A DNA stretch of 18,647 bases from CABRXV01 sp900754955 (GTDB taxonomy: Bacteria; Actinomycetota; Coriobacteriia; Coriobacteriales; Eggerthellaceae). The translations under genes and the position numbers were made by a program. Shown piece after piece: positions 1 to 8,468 of this stretch. Numbering within the stretch: the stretch's first letter is position 1; each line of letters begins with the position of its first letter. The notes beneath the pieces are model-generated. The model made no database searches and was not told where the DNA came from. It saw only the letters and a program-made list of their open reading frames with translations. The stretch lies in contig CABRXV010000039.1 of NCBI GenBank assembly GCA_902475005.1, positions 1-18,647 of the forward strand. Direction: 5' to 3'.

Positions 1-96
1 GCTCGGCAACCTCAGCCCCGAGGAGTTCGAGGCGAGGCATGCGCGGGAGGCCGCTTCGGCGGCGTAGAGGGTGTCAACGAAATCGGGGTAAATTCA
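1..96 (+). mobile_element. Right end of an IS3-family insertion sequence (partial)
   Basis: In the frame starting at base 2 the window reads LGNLSPEEFEARHAREAASAA and then a TAG at 65-67. This is the usual ending of an IS3-family OrfB (DDE) transposase, where a Leu-Ser-Pro-x-Glu/Gln-Phe motif precedes a short tail. Four bases after the stop a terminal-repeat-like stretch runs from 71 to 96. It begins GTGTCAAC, contains CGGGGTAA and ends TTCA, so its complement begins TGAATTTACCCCG. That fits IS3-family ends, which open with TG, carry a run of C, and then GTTGACA. The element must continue upstream of the window. The portal coding sequence begins directly after it. What is seen is the C-terminal peptide and the end sequence; the family name is from recognition and the exact boundary at 96 is an inference. 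Confidence 0.65.
2..67 (+). CDS. IS3-family transposase OrfB, C-terminal 21 residues only
   Basis: Only the last 21 codons lie in the window, ending at TAG 65-67. The LSPEEFE motif is typical of the extreme C-terminus of IS3-family integrase-like transposases. The catalytic DDE residues would lie upstream and cannot be seen, so nothing can be said about activity. Confidence 0.55.
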   Translation, partial: LGNLSPEEFEARHAREAASAA

Positions 97-1403
97 AGGT
101 TCATCGTCGGTCGATTCACCCTGCCATGCGCGTATGCAAGGAATGGGGATCTCTTCTCCTCAACGAGGACGTCAAGGTCGTCTGCGAGGACCAGAGGGCT
201 ACCGACTGGATTGGCTCGTTCTTCTCCTCCACGAACTTCATGGCGCAGGCGCAGGCGACCGTGGTGAGGGCGTTCGGGCTTGGGACTGGTGCTTGGGCGC
301 TGTGGGTGGACCTCGACAGGAAGAAGGTTCGCATCCGGCATTACGACGCTAGGATGGTGATACCGCTCACGTGGGACGAAGACGGCATTACCGAGTGTGC
401 CTTCGTCACGCGGGCGTTCTACCGAGGGAAGGCCGTCGACCAGCTGCAGATGCACCTGAAGGGTGGCGTGGGCTTCTCGGCAGACCTTTCCCAATCTTCA
501 CCTTCCACATCTTCACATGGAATATCAAACGGCCTTCTCAACATGGGCGATGAGGAGACCTATCGGATCGTCACCGTTTTCTTTGATTCCGAAGGGAACG
601 AGCTCGCGCCTGTAGGCATGGCTCCGGTCTTCGACACGGGCTGTCCTTTCCCTACCTTCGGCATCGTGAAGCCGGCGGTCACCAACACGCGCGTGGACAT
701 GTCGCCGTACGGGCAATCGGTGTTCGCGGACGCGGTGGATGCGGTGCAGGCGGTTGACCTCACCTTCGATGCGCTCATCAACGAGGTCGACGTGAGCAAG
801 ATGCGCGTTTTCCTCTCTGACGTGCTGTTCGACCGTGAGAAGACTGGGGACAAGACCATCTCTATCCCCTTCGGCAAATCCGACTGCACGGTGTTCAGGA
901 AGGTCATGTCGACCGAGGACACGATCCAGGAGTTCGCGCCGGCACTGCGCACGGCATCGCAATCCGAGGCTTTCCGCATCGCCCTGCAGATGCTCGGGGA
1001 CCTCTGCGGATTCGGGCTGGGCTATTTCGACTTCGACGAGACGCGCGGGTATGTCCGCACGGCTACCGAGGTGAGTTCGGACAACTCGGCGCTCATGCGC
1101 AACATCCGCAGGCACGAGAACGCGCTTGAGGGGGCCATCACGGGGATTGCGAGGGCCGTCATGGGCGTGTCGCGCGGGTTCGGCGAGAGCATCCCTGACG
1201 AGGGTGTCGTGAGGGTGCAGTATGACGACTCGATTGTGCAGGACGTCGCTGCCGAGAAGGAGCAGGACATGCGCGAGGTGGGCGTCACCATGGCGGCCTG
1301 GGAGTACCGCGTCAAGTGGTATGGCGAGGAGGAGTCGGTTGCCCGCGTTCGGGCGTCAGAGGTCGGCTCCGGTGACGTCTCGGGCAGCAGTGTCGTCCGG
1401 TAG
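97..1403 (+). CDS. Phage portal protein (SPP1 gp6-like), 5' end interrupted by an IS
   Basis: The portal forms the dodecameric ring at one capsid vertex through which DNA is packaged and ejected. Homology-like sequence starts right after the IS end with KVHRRSIHPAMRVCKEW, an N-terminal block seen in SPP1-type portals of Gram-positive siphoviruses. It continues through a central stretch with SPYGQSVFADAVDAVQAVD and an alpha-helical region to MREVGVTMAAWEYRVKWYG near the C-terminus. About 435 codons remain; family members usually have another 40-60 residues at the N-terminus, which are missing here. The frame is open back into the IS, so the ATG at 39 lies in IS DNA and is not a native start. 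The first in-frame ATG inside portal sequence is at 126. The native start and ribosome binding site are absent, so the gene is probably non-functional unless expressed from the IS. The last residues after WYGEEE are low in character and may also be altered. Confidence 0.85.
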
Positions 1404-1922
1404 GCGCTCTGGAGGGCTCCTGGCGGCCGTCTCGCTCGCAGGTTGTTTGGAGCCCGTTTGGGGGTGCCTGTGGAGCTGGCACGGTTGGGTCCCGGGCGGG
1501 TTGTCGCGGCCCTGAGGCGGCTTCTGGTGGGCGCTGGCGGGTGACGGTTGCAAGTAGAGGCTGAGCGTGGTGGTCGCTGGTGGCATGCGGTGTCAGCCGA
1601 GGCGGTGCCCGAGGCGAGTGCTTTGCCGCCTGCGCTGGCCGATAGACCGCATGTGTACACCCGGAGCACGGGCGGCCGGGCTGCGGACAACCCGAGGTTG
1701 GTAGCGCGCGTGCGGGCTAGCGGCCAGGGGTGGCGGCAAATAAGTCTTAAACGCTGCAAGCGCGGTGATGACGTGCGTGAGCGTTTTGGCCTTCTTAGTT
1801 ACAGCATGCCCCTCTCTTTAGCGTGGGATTCTCTCATCGCTGGCCTTTTCGACCTTCTCGGTACTGAAATCTTTATGTATGATGTGCTGTATCAGCGTTC
1901 ATATGCGGAAAGGCTGGGATTC
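1404..1922. other. Gene-poor 519-bp junction between portal gene and defence operon
   Basis: I see no convincing gene here. The first 330 bases or so are very GC-rich. An open frame can be followed upstream of the antitoxin-like gene to about 1548, but its translation is rich in Arg, Gly and Ala, looks like no family, and has no ribosome binding site. From about 1735 the sequence becomes more AT-rich, which fits the promoter region of the downstream operon. A 7-bp inverted repeat (AAACGCT at 1749-1755, AGCGTTT at 1780-1786) followed by a short T-containing stretch could be a weak terminator or attenuator. In SPP1-type cassettes a minor head protein (Mu gpF or SPP1 gp7 type) normally follows the portal gene; none is recognisable, so this may be decayed remains of it or the left edge of the inserted island. 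Confidence 0.5.
1878..1883 (+). promoter_or_regulatory. Possible -10 element (TATGAT) for the defence operon
   Basis: TATGAT lies 40 bp before the ATG of the first gene in an AT-richer stretch. A poor -35-like hexamer TTCTCG at 1855-1860 sits at 17-bp spacing. The -10 alone is a good match; with so weak a -35 the promoter would need an activator or be weak. This is a tentative call from consensus matching. Confidence 0.25.
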
Positions 1923-2108
1923 ATGGCTACGATACGGCCGGTTTCATACCTGCAGCGCAGAATCGGCGAGCTCACCACACTCGCCAAGGAAACGCGCGAG
2001 CCCATCTACCTGACGAAGAACGGCATCGAGCATCTGGTGCTCATGGACGCCGATGCCTTCGCCGAGTTGCAGAAGAAGGCCGAGAAGAGCGAGCGCAAGG
2101 ATGGCTAA
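1923..2108 (+). CDS. Phd/YefM-family antitoxin-like protein (orphan, 61 aa)
   Basis: The 61-residue protein starts MATIRPVSYLQRRIGEL and contains EPIYLTKNGIEHLVLMDADAFAEL. This is the Phd/YefM pattern: an N-terminal DNA-binding segment, then a strand reading 'x-T-K-N-G-x-x-x-x-V-L-M' and a helix. Family members bind operator DNA as dimers and neutralise a toxin through a flexible C-terminal tail. Here the protein stops soon after the fold, with a short Lys/Glu-rich tail (KKAEKSERKDG), and no Doc, RelE or YoeB-like toxin gene lies on either side. Start chosen at ATG 1923 because GGAAAGG at 1907-1913 lies 9 bp upstream; the longer open frame does not look coding. Its last 8 bases overlap the helicase start (ATGGCTAA), so the two are translationally coupled. 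I infer it is the operon's autorepressor, or the antitoxin to a toxic activity within the defence proteins. Confidence 0.75.
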   Translation: MATIRPVSYLQRRIGELTTLAKETREPIYLTKNGIEHLVLMDADAFAELQKKAEKSERKDG

Positions 2109-5100
2109 GCTCGAGGACATACGCGTGGGGACTCAGCTCACCGGCGTTGTGGGCGACAAGGTCGTTACCGCAGTGGCGGTGGAGTGGTTCGGGAACTACG
2201 CGCTCACGCTCACCTACCGCACCGAGGACAACATCCTGGGCGACATCATGCTCTATCGCGACATGGAGCCGAACCTGAAGCTCGTCAGTTCGTCGCAGTG
2301 GACGTTCGACGCAGACCCGAGCGAGCTGAAGCTCGTGTCGGAGGCATACCGCATCAACCTGGCGCACCTCTTCGACCCGTACCTTGCCGTACGCACCTCG
2401 GCCATCGACCCGCTTCCGCACCAGATCTCGGCGGTGTACGAGAACATGCTTCCGAAGATGCCGCTGCGCTACGTGCTTGCGGACGACCCCGGCGCTGGCA
2501 AGACCATCATGGCGGGCCTTCTCGTCAAGGAGATGCTGGCACGCGGCGACCTGAAGCGGTGCCTCATCGTGTGCCCGGGCAACCTCGTGGAGCAGTGGCA
2601 GGACGAGCTGTATCGCAAGTTCGGGCTGAAGTTCACCATCCTCACGAACGACTTGCTGGAAGCCTCCGTAACGCGCAACGCGTTCAAGGAGCACGACCTT
2701 TGCATAGCGCGGCTCGATAAGCTCTCGCGCAGCGAGGACGTGCAGGGGCTTCTGAAGGACACGACTTGGGACCTCGTCGTTGTGGACGAGGCGCACAAGA
2801 TGAGCGCGACCGTGTTCGGCGGCGAGGTGAAGTACACCAAGCGTTACCAGCTGGGACAGCTTTTGGGCGAGACGACCGAGAACCTGCTGCTGATGACGGC
2901 TACGCCGCACAACGGCAAGCCCGAGGACTTCCAGCTGTTCATGGCGCTCATAGACCGCGACCGATTCGAGGGGGCACGCCACCGCAAGCAGAAGCCCCGC
3001 GAGCTCGTTCCGCCCGACGCGCTGATCCACGACGTTCCCGAGAACGTCTTCAAGCCCGACTTCGACGTGTCCGACGTGATGCGCAGGCTCGTGAAGGAGG
3101 AGCTGCTTCGCTTCGACGGGCGGCCGCTCTTCCCCGAGCGCCGAGCGCAGACCGTGACGTACACGCTCTCGCCCGCAGAGGCAGACCTGTACGCGATGGT
3201 GACCGACTACGTTACCGATGAGTTCAACCGGGCCGACCGACTGGACGGCAAGCGCAAGAACAGCGTCGGCTTCGCGCTCACCATCCTGCAGCGAAGGCTC
3301 GCATCCTCTCCCGAGGCGATTTACCAGTCGCTGCGCCGCCGCAGGGAGCGCCTCGAGTCGCGCCTTCTGGAGGTTCGCGATCAGGCAAGCGGTACCGGCT
3401 CGTACTCGACCGTGTTCAACCAGTTTGACGAGGACTTCGATGAGGACGACTACACGCCCGAGGAGCTTGAGGGCATCGAGGACGATGTCATCGACACGGC
3501 ATCGGCATCGGCCACCGCAGCCGAACTGGAAGCCGAGATCGCGACGCTCAAGGTCTTGGAGCGCAAGGCCAACGAGGTGCGCATGAGCGGCGAGGACCGC
3601 AAGTGGGACGAGCTGAGCCGCCTTTTGCAAGACAACTCGGACATGTTCGGCGCCGACGGCAGGCGCGAGAAACTCATCGTGTTCACCGAGCACAAGGACA
3701 CGCTGGAGTACCTCGCGACCAAGATACGGCAGCTGCTGGGCAGCCAGGACGCGGTGCTCACCATCAAGGGCGGCATGCCGCGCGACGACCGTCACCGTGC
3801 CGAGGAGCTGTTCAAGCAGGACAAGAACGTGCGTATACTCGTCGCCACCGATGCGGCTGGCGAGGGCATCAACCTGCAGCGAGCGCACCTGATGGTGAAC
3901 TACGACCTGCCGTGGAACCCCAACCGCATAGAGCAGCGTTTCGGACGCGTGCACCGCATCGGCCAGACCGAGGTGTGCCACCTGTGGAACCTCGTGGCCA
4001 AGGAGACGCGCGAGGGCCAGGTGTTCGACCGGCTGTTCCAGAAGCTCGAAGAGGAGCGAACCGCACTTGGCGGGCGTGTCTTCGACATCCTTGGCCGCGT
4101 GACCTTCGAGGACAAGCCGCTGCGCGAGCTCTTGGTCGAGGCTATCCGCTATGGCGATAGGCCCGACGTGCGCGACCGGCTGAATCAGGTTGTCGACAGC
4201 TCGCTCGACGGCGACGCCCTGAAGCGGTTGCTCGAGGAATACGCACTTACCTCCGACGTGATGGACGTGCATTCCGTCATGAAGATCAAGGAGGACATGG
4301 AGCGCATGGAGGCCCGCAAGCTCGAGCCGCACTTCATCGAGGCGTTCTTCGTGGAGGCCATGCGTCGTCTGGGTGGCCGCATATCCGAGCGCGAGGACGG
4401 GCGCTACGAAGTAATCGAGGTGCCGTTCAGCGTGCGTAGCCACGACATGCACATAGGCATCGCCGACCCGGTGCTTCGCGGCTACGAGCGCATCTGCTTC
4501 GAGAAGGAGCGTGTGCAGATGCCCGGCGGCGTTACCGCCGACCTCGTGTGCCCGGGACACCCACTGCTCGACGCCACCGTGTCGGTCATCCTGGAGCAGA
4601 GCCTGGGGACGCTTCGGCAGGGAGCCGTGCTCGTGGACGACGACGAGACGGCAGACGTGCCACGTTTCCTGTTCTACGTGGAGAGCGCGATCCAGGATGG
4701 CACGGTGCTGCCCGATGGCACCAAGAAGACCGTGAGCCGCGCCGTGCACTTCGTGGAAATAGACTACGACGGCAACACGTTCGACGCGGGCTACGCTCCC
4801 TACCTTGACTATCGCCCGGCAACCGAGGCCGAGCGTGCGTCCATGGAGAGCGTGTTCGCAGAGGAGCTTGGTTGGCTTGAGAGCGACCCGGACAAGATTG
4901 CCACAGACTTCGCCATCCGCAACATCATCCCCGAGCACATCGGTGAGGTTCGCACGCGCACGCTCTCGCAGGTGGCGAAAGTACAGAAGGCCGTGGACAC
5001 GCGCCTGCGTGCCGAGATCAACTACTGGGACTTCCGCGCCGGGGAGCTCGCCGACCGCGAGCAGGCAGGAAAGCGAAACGCCCGCCTGAACTCGAAGCAG

Positions 5101-5700
5101 GCAGAGCGCCGCGCCAACGAGCTTGCCGAGCGCCTGAAGAGGCGCATGGACCAGCTCGAATGCCAGAAGCAGCTGAGCCCCATGCCGCCGCGGGTGGTGG
5201 GCGGTGCGCTCGTGGTACCGGCGTCGATGCTTCACGGTTCGTCGGCCGCAGACCCGAACGGGCAGAGCGCCGACGCCGCCGCGAAGCGCAAGACCGAGCT
5301 CGCCGCCATGGATGCCATCATGGCGATAGAACGGGAGCTCGGGTACGCGCCGAGGGACGTGAGCGAGCAACGTGGCATCGGCTACGACATCCTGAGCCGC
5401 GTGCCGGATGACATGCGCGATGGCGACGACCCGGTGACCAGAATGATCGAGGCGAAGGGGCGTATCGCCGGAGGCGACTCGATAACGCTCACTAAGAACG
5501 AGATTCTGTGCGCTCTGAACAAGCCAGAATGCTGGCTTCTCGCAATCGTCGAGGTCGACGGCCACACCACCAAGACCACCTATCTGAGGCGGCCCGCGCT
5601 GCGTGCGCCGTCTTTCGCGGAGAACAGCGTCAACTACGATATGGGACGGCTCATCGAGTCCGCCGAAGTCGTCCTGGAAAGGACCGACACATGGCAGTAA
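2101..5700 (+). CDS. SNF2-like superfamily 2 helicase with C-terminal DUF3883 domain (Hma/DrmD-type defence helicase)
   Basis: A 1199-residue ATP-dependent DNA translocase or helicase. Motifs in order: LPHQISAVYE (Q-motif-like, about 104-113), Walker A DPGAGKT at 129-135, DEAH at 229-232, TATPHNG at 266-272, then the second RecA domain with ATDAAGEGINLQ at about 582-593 and motif VI QRFGRVHRIGQ at 612-622. Between the two RecA domains an acidic segment followed by a coiled coil covers about 441-500. A second Lys/Arg/Glu-rich coiled coil precedes the C-terminus. The last 130 residues look like DUF3883 (NO VEIN C-terminal), with GYDILS (Asp1096) and EAKG (Glu1117, Lys1119), a spacing compatible with a PD-(D/E)XK-type fold. 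It overlaps the antitoxin-like gene by 8 bp and the methylase by 10 bp. DrmD of class 1 DISARM is a similar helicase, but no drmA, drmB or drmC is present; the DUF1156 and DUF499 neighbours point to the helicase-methylase-ATPase type. Confidence 0.9.
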   Translation: MAKLEDIRVGTQLTGVVGDKVVTAVAVEWFGNYALTLTYRTEDNILGDIMLYRDMEPNLKLVSSSQWTFDADPSELKLVSEAYRINLAHLFDPYLAVRTSAIDPLPHQISAVYENMLPKMPLRYVLADDPGAGKTIMAGLLVKEMLARGDLKRCLIVCPGNLVEQWQDELYRKFGLKFTILTNDLLEASVTRNAFKEHDLCIARLDKLSRSEDVQGLLKDTTWDLVVVDEAHKMSATVFGGEVKYTKRYQLGQLLGETTENLLLMTATPHNGKPEDFQLFMALIDRDRFEGARHRKQKPRELVPPDALIHDVPENVFKPDFDVSDVMRRLVKEELLRFDGRPLFPERRAQTVTYTLSPAEADLYAMVTDYVTDEFNRADRLDGKRKNSVGFALTILQRRLASSPEAIYQSLRRRRERLESRLLEVRDQASGTGSYSTVFNQFDEDFDEDDYTPEELEGIEDDVIDTASASATAAELEAEIATLKVLERKANEVRMSGEDRKWDELSRLLQDNSDMFGADGRREKLIVFTEHKDTLEYLATKIRQLLGSQDAVLTIKGGMPRDDRHRAEELFKQDKNVRILVATDAAGEGINLQRAHLMVNYDLPWNPNRIEQRFGRVHRIGQTEVCHLWNLVAKETREGQVFDRLFQKLEEERTALGGRVFDILGRVTFEDKPLRELLVEAIRYGDRPDVRDRLNQVVDSSLDGDALKRLLEEYALTSDVMDVHSVMKIKEDMERMEARKLEPHFIEAFFVEAMRRLGGRISEREDGRYEVIEVPFSVRSHDMHIGIADPVLRGYERICFEKERVQMPGGVTADLVCPGHPLLDATVSVILEQSLGTLRQGAVLVDDDETADVPRFLFYVESAIQDGTVLPDGTKKTVSRAVHFVEIDYDGNTFDAGYAPYLDYRPATEAERASMESVFAEELGWLESDPDKIATDFAIRNIIPEHIGEVRTRTLSQVAKVQKAVDTRLRAEINYWDFRAGELADREQAGKRNARLNSKQAERRANELAERLKRRMDQLECQKQLSPMPPRVVGGALVVPASMLHGSSAADPNGQSADAAAKRKTELAAMDAIMAIERELGYAPRDVSEQRGIGYDILSRVPDDMRDGDDPVTRMIEAKGRIAGGDSITLTKNEILCALNKPECWLLAIVEVDGHTTKTTYLRRPALRAPSFAENSVNYDMGRLIESAEVVLERTDTWQ

Positions 5701-8453
5701 AGAAGCTCATCGAGGTGGCGCTACCGCTTGAGGCAATCAATGAAGCTTCAGCGAGAGAGAAATCAATTAGGCATGGGCATCCATCCACTCTCCATCTATG
5801 GTGGGCGCGGCGGCCTCTGGCTGCAGCGCGTGCTGTCATTTGGGCGTCCCTCGTGGATGACCCTTCAAGCCATCCTGAAGACTTTCCTACAGAAGAAGAA
5901 CAAACGGCAGAAAGGGAACGGCTCTTCAGGATCTTGGAAGATCTTGTTGTTTGGGAGAACTCCAACGATTCACGAGTTTTGGATGCCGCGAAAGCTGAGA
6001 TACGAAAGAGCGTTGGCGGCAAAGTGCCGCCTTTGCTCGATCCGTTTGCGGGAGGAGGTGCAATCCCGCTAGAGGCTCAGCGTCTTGGCCTTAAAGCATA
6101 CGCTCAAGACCTAAACCCCGTTGCCGTCACAATCAACAAGGCAATGATTGAGATACCGCCACGCTTTGCAGGAAAGCCTGCTGTTAATCCAGATGCTCAA
6201 AAGAGGCGCAATCTAATGACCTGGGAGAATGCAAATGGATTGATGGCGGACGTTGAGTACTACGGGCGCATGCTTATCGATGAAGCATATAAACGTATCG
6301 GTAAGCATTATCCACAGGTTGATTTGCCAGCAGAGTACGGAGGAGGCAAAGCGCCGGTTGTGGCATGGATTTGGACACGAACTGTCAGATGTCCAAACCC
6401 GGCCTGCGGTCACGAAACGCCCCTGATACGCTCATTTGACGTAGCAAAGAAGCGCGGCAAAGAAATGCATGTCGATTTAGATACCACTGGTGGCAAGCTT
6501 CAATTCAGTGTCGGACGAGGTAAGAGCAAATGTGACGGGACCGTAAACCGAAAAGGTGCCACGTGCGTGCATTGTGGCGCACCAATCGGATTTCCGTACA
6601 TTCGCGAAGAGGGCCGTGCGGGACGGATGGGCGAAAAGCTGATGGTAACGGTTGCTGAAGGCGAGCGTTCGAAACTGTTTATCTCGCCAGATGCAGTACA
6701 AATTGAGGCAGCACATGTTGCTAAGCCTGAAGATTATCCTGATGCAAAACTGCCCAATAACCCTCGCGACTTTAAGACACCAAATTATGGCCTCGAAAAT
6801 CTCAGCCAACTCTTTACCAATCGACAGTTAGTAGCACTAACAACTCTAAGCGACCTAGTAGCGGAGATTCAAGACATTGCAACTGATGACGCAATCAAGG
6901 CTGGATGCGACAAGAGCAGCCCTTCGCTTAGCGAGGGCGGCAATGGTGCAAAAGCCTATGGAGAGGCAATCGGCGTTTATCTAGCATTCCTTATTGATCA
7001 AGTCGCTAATCACTCATCATCGGTATGCAGCTGGAATGCGCCCAATACACAGATGAGAAATACTTTTGGCAGACAGGCCATTCCTATGGTGTGGGACTAT
7101 GCGGAATGTAACGTGTTCAGCTCATCAACGGGCAGTTATCACAATTTGTTTGAAAGGCTGCTCAAGGCATTCCCATCACTGCCGACGTCAGTTGAAGGAG
7201 AGGCTAGACAGTTTGACGCGCAAAGCGATAATGGGCTTCGAGGTATTGTGGTCTCAACCGACCCGCCGTACTACGACAACATTGGCTATGCTGATTTGTC
7301 AGACTTCTTCTACGTATGGCTGCGCAGATCGCTGAGGAGAACGTACCCCAAACTATTCAGCACGATGCTGGTGCCTAAAGCTGAGGAGCTAGTCGCAACT
7401 CCCTATCGGGACAATCGCGGCATTGACGGAGCGCGTCTCTTTTTCGAAGAAGGGATGTTTGAGGCGTTCAAGCAAGTCAATGCCTATGCCTGTGAGGACA
7501 TCCCCGTAACAATCTATTACGCATTCAAACAAGATGAGACCGAGACCGTTAATGAAGTAGAAGCTACAGCCTCAACGGGCTGGGAAACAATGCTGTCGGC
7601 AATCATACGCTCAGGCTTCACGATAACGGGAACATGGCCGACTCGTACTGAAAAGCCCGGACGCATTATTGGAAACGGGCAAAACGCCCTTGCATCCTCC
7701 ATCGTACTCGTCTGCCGTAAGCGACCCGTCGATGCGCCAATGGCGACTCGACGCGAGTTCGTCAACACGCTCAAGCGCGAACTCAAGCCGGCACTCGACA
7801 AGCTCCAAACGAGCAACATCGCTCCCGTGGACATGGCCCAGTCGGCCATCGGTCCTGGTATCGGCGTATATTCTCGCTTCTCGAAAGTGCTTGAGTCCGA
7901 CGGCTCCGAGATGACCGTACGCGCCGCGCTTCAGATCATCAATCAAGAACTCGACCTGTACTTCTCGGACCAGGATAGCGACCTCGACCGCGACAGCCGC
8001 TTCTGCGTGGACCTGTACACCCAGAGCGCGTTCAACGAGATCAAGTTCGGCGAGGCTGATGTGCTCGCCCGCGCAAAGAACACCTCCATCGATGGCCTTG
8101 CCACCAAGGGTGCGCTCTTCGCCAGCAAGGGTATCGTGAGGCTACTCGGGCGCGACGAGCTGAAGGGCTCCAGCGAATGGGGTTTCACGTGGCTGTTCAC
8201 CCAGCAGCTCACCCATGCCATGGAGACCGGCGGCGTTGAGGCGTGCGCCCAGATGCTCAAGGACGTCTTCGACGGCAGGGCCGAGAACGCCAAAGCTCTG
8301 GCATACCGCCTGTTCACCATCGCAGACAAGAAGGGCTGGAACGCCGAGGCGTTCGCGTACAACTCGCTTGTCGTGGCGTGGCCGGAGATCCAGTCACGCG
8401 CCGCGCAATTGCAGGCAGAGAAGCCGGTGCAGTACACGCTGTTCGACGATTAG
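5691..8453 (+). CDS. DUF1156 adenine-specific DNA methyltransferase (COG1743 type) of the helicase-methylase-ATPase system
   Basis: A 920-residue predicted N6-adenine (or N4-cytosine) DNA methylase. The N-terminus shows the DUF1156 signature: a conserved IEVALPL segment, REKSIRHGHPSTLHLWWARRP, and a run of Ala/Arg. S-adenosylmethionine motif I is DPFAGGG at 117-123 and catalytic motif IV is DPPY at 524-527. Between them a large insertion carries a probable zinc ribbon with Cys234, Cys239, Cys281, Cys292 and Cys295. Its likely role is to mark self DNA so that the helicase and ATPase act only on unmodified invaders. Start chosen at ATG 5691 because GGAAAGGA at 5676-5683 is 7 bp upstream; it overlaps the helicase stop by 10 bp. 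From about 5725 to 7700 base composition is near 50% GC with A/T-ending codons, whereas both ends of the gene match the 65-68% GC neighbours, suggesting recombination inside the gene. Confidence 0.9.
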   Translation: MAVKKLIEVALPLEAINEASAREKSIRHGHPSTLHLWWARRPLAAARAVIWASLVDDPSSHPEDFPTEEEQTAERERLFRILEDLVVWENSNDSRVLDAAKAEIRKSVGGKVPPLLDPFAGGGAIPLEAQRLGLKAYAQDLNPVAVTINKAMIEIPPRFAGKPAVNPDAQKRRNLMTWENANGLMADVEYYGRMLIDEAYKRIGKHYPQVDLPAEYGGGKAPVVAWIWTRTVRCPNPACGHETPLIRSFDVAKKRGKEMHVDLDTTGGKLQFSVGRGKSKCDGTVNRKGATCVHCGAPIGFPYIREEGRAGRMGEKLMVTVAEGERSKLFISPDAVQIEAAHVAKPEDYPDAKLPNNPRDFKTPNYGLENLSQLFTNRQLVALTTLSDLVAEIQDIATDDAIKAGCDKSSPSLSEGGNGAKAYGEAIGVYLAFLIDQVANHSSSVCSWNAPNTQMRNTFGRQAIPMVWDYAECNVFSSSTGSYHNLFERLLKAFPSLPTSVEGEARQFDAQSDNGLRGIVVSTDPPYYDNIGYADLSDFFYVWLRRSLRRTYPKLFSTMLVPKAEELVATPYRDNRGIDGARLFFEEGMFEAFKQVNAYACEDIPVTIYYAFKQDETETVNEVEATASTGWETMLSAIIRSGFTITGTWPTRTEKPGRIIGNGQNALASSIVLVCRKRPVDAPMATRREFVNTLKRELKPALDKLQTSNIAPVDMAQSAIGPGIGVYSRFSKVLESDGSEMTVRAALQIINQELDLYFSDQDSDLDRDSRFCVDLYTQSAFNEIKFGEADVLARAKNTSIDGLATKGALFASKGIVRLLGRDELKGSSEWGFTWLFTQQLTHAMETGGVEACAQMLKDVFDGRAENAKALAYRLFTIADKKGWNAEAFAYNSLVVAWPEIQSRAAQLQAEKPVQYTLFDD

Positions 8454-8468
8454 GAAAGGCCGTAAGTC

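Noticed and set aside
39..96. ATG at 39 as the portal start
   Set aside because: This stretch is the IS tail and terminal repeat read in another frame; recognisable portal sequence begins only at about 97.
1749..1786. Intrinsic terminator upstream of the defence operon
   Set aside because: The stem is only 7 bp with a 24-bp loop and the following T-run is short and broken; not strong enough for a separate feature.
1548..1922. A 125-residue N-terminal extension of the antitoxin-like protein
   Set aside because: The start would be TTG without a ribosome binding site, the residues are low-complexity Arg/Gly/Ala, and the ATG at 1923 has a good site and matches the family's N-terminus.
2041..5565. 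A 1174-codon open frame on the minus strand opposite the helicase gene
   Set aside because: It is a mirror of GC-rich codons in the helicase gene; its translation is rich in His, Arg, Val and Leu, with no motifs, while the plus strand shows the full set of helicase motifs.
2101..8453. Class 1 DISARM
   Set aside because: The helicase resembles DrmD, but the methylase is of the DUF1156 type and no DrmA, DrmB or DrmC is present; the DUF499 ATPase fits the helicase-methylase-ATPase arrangement better.
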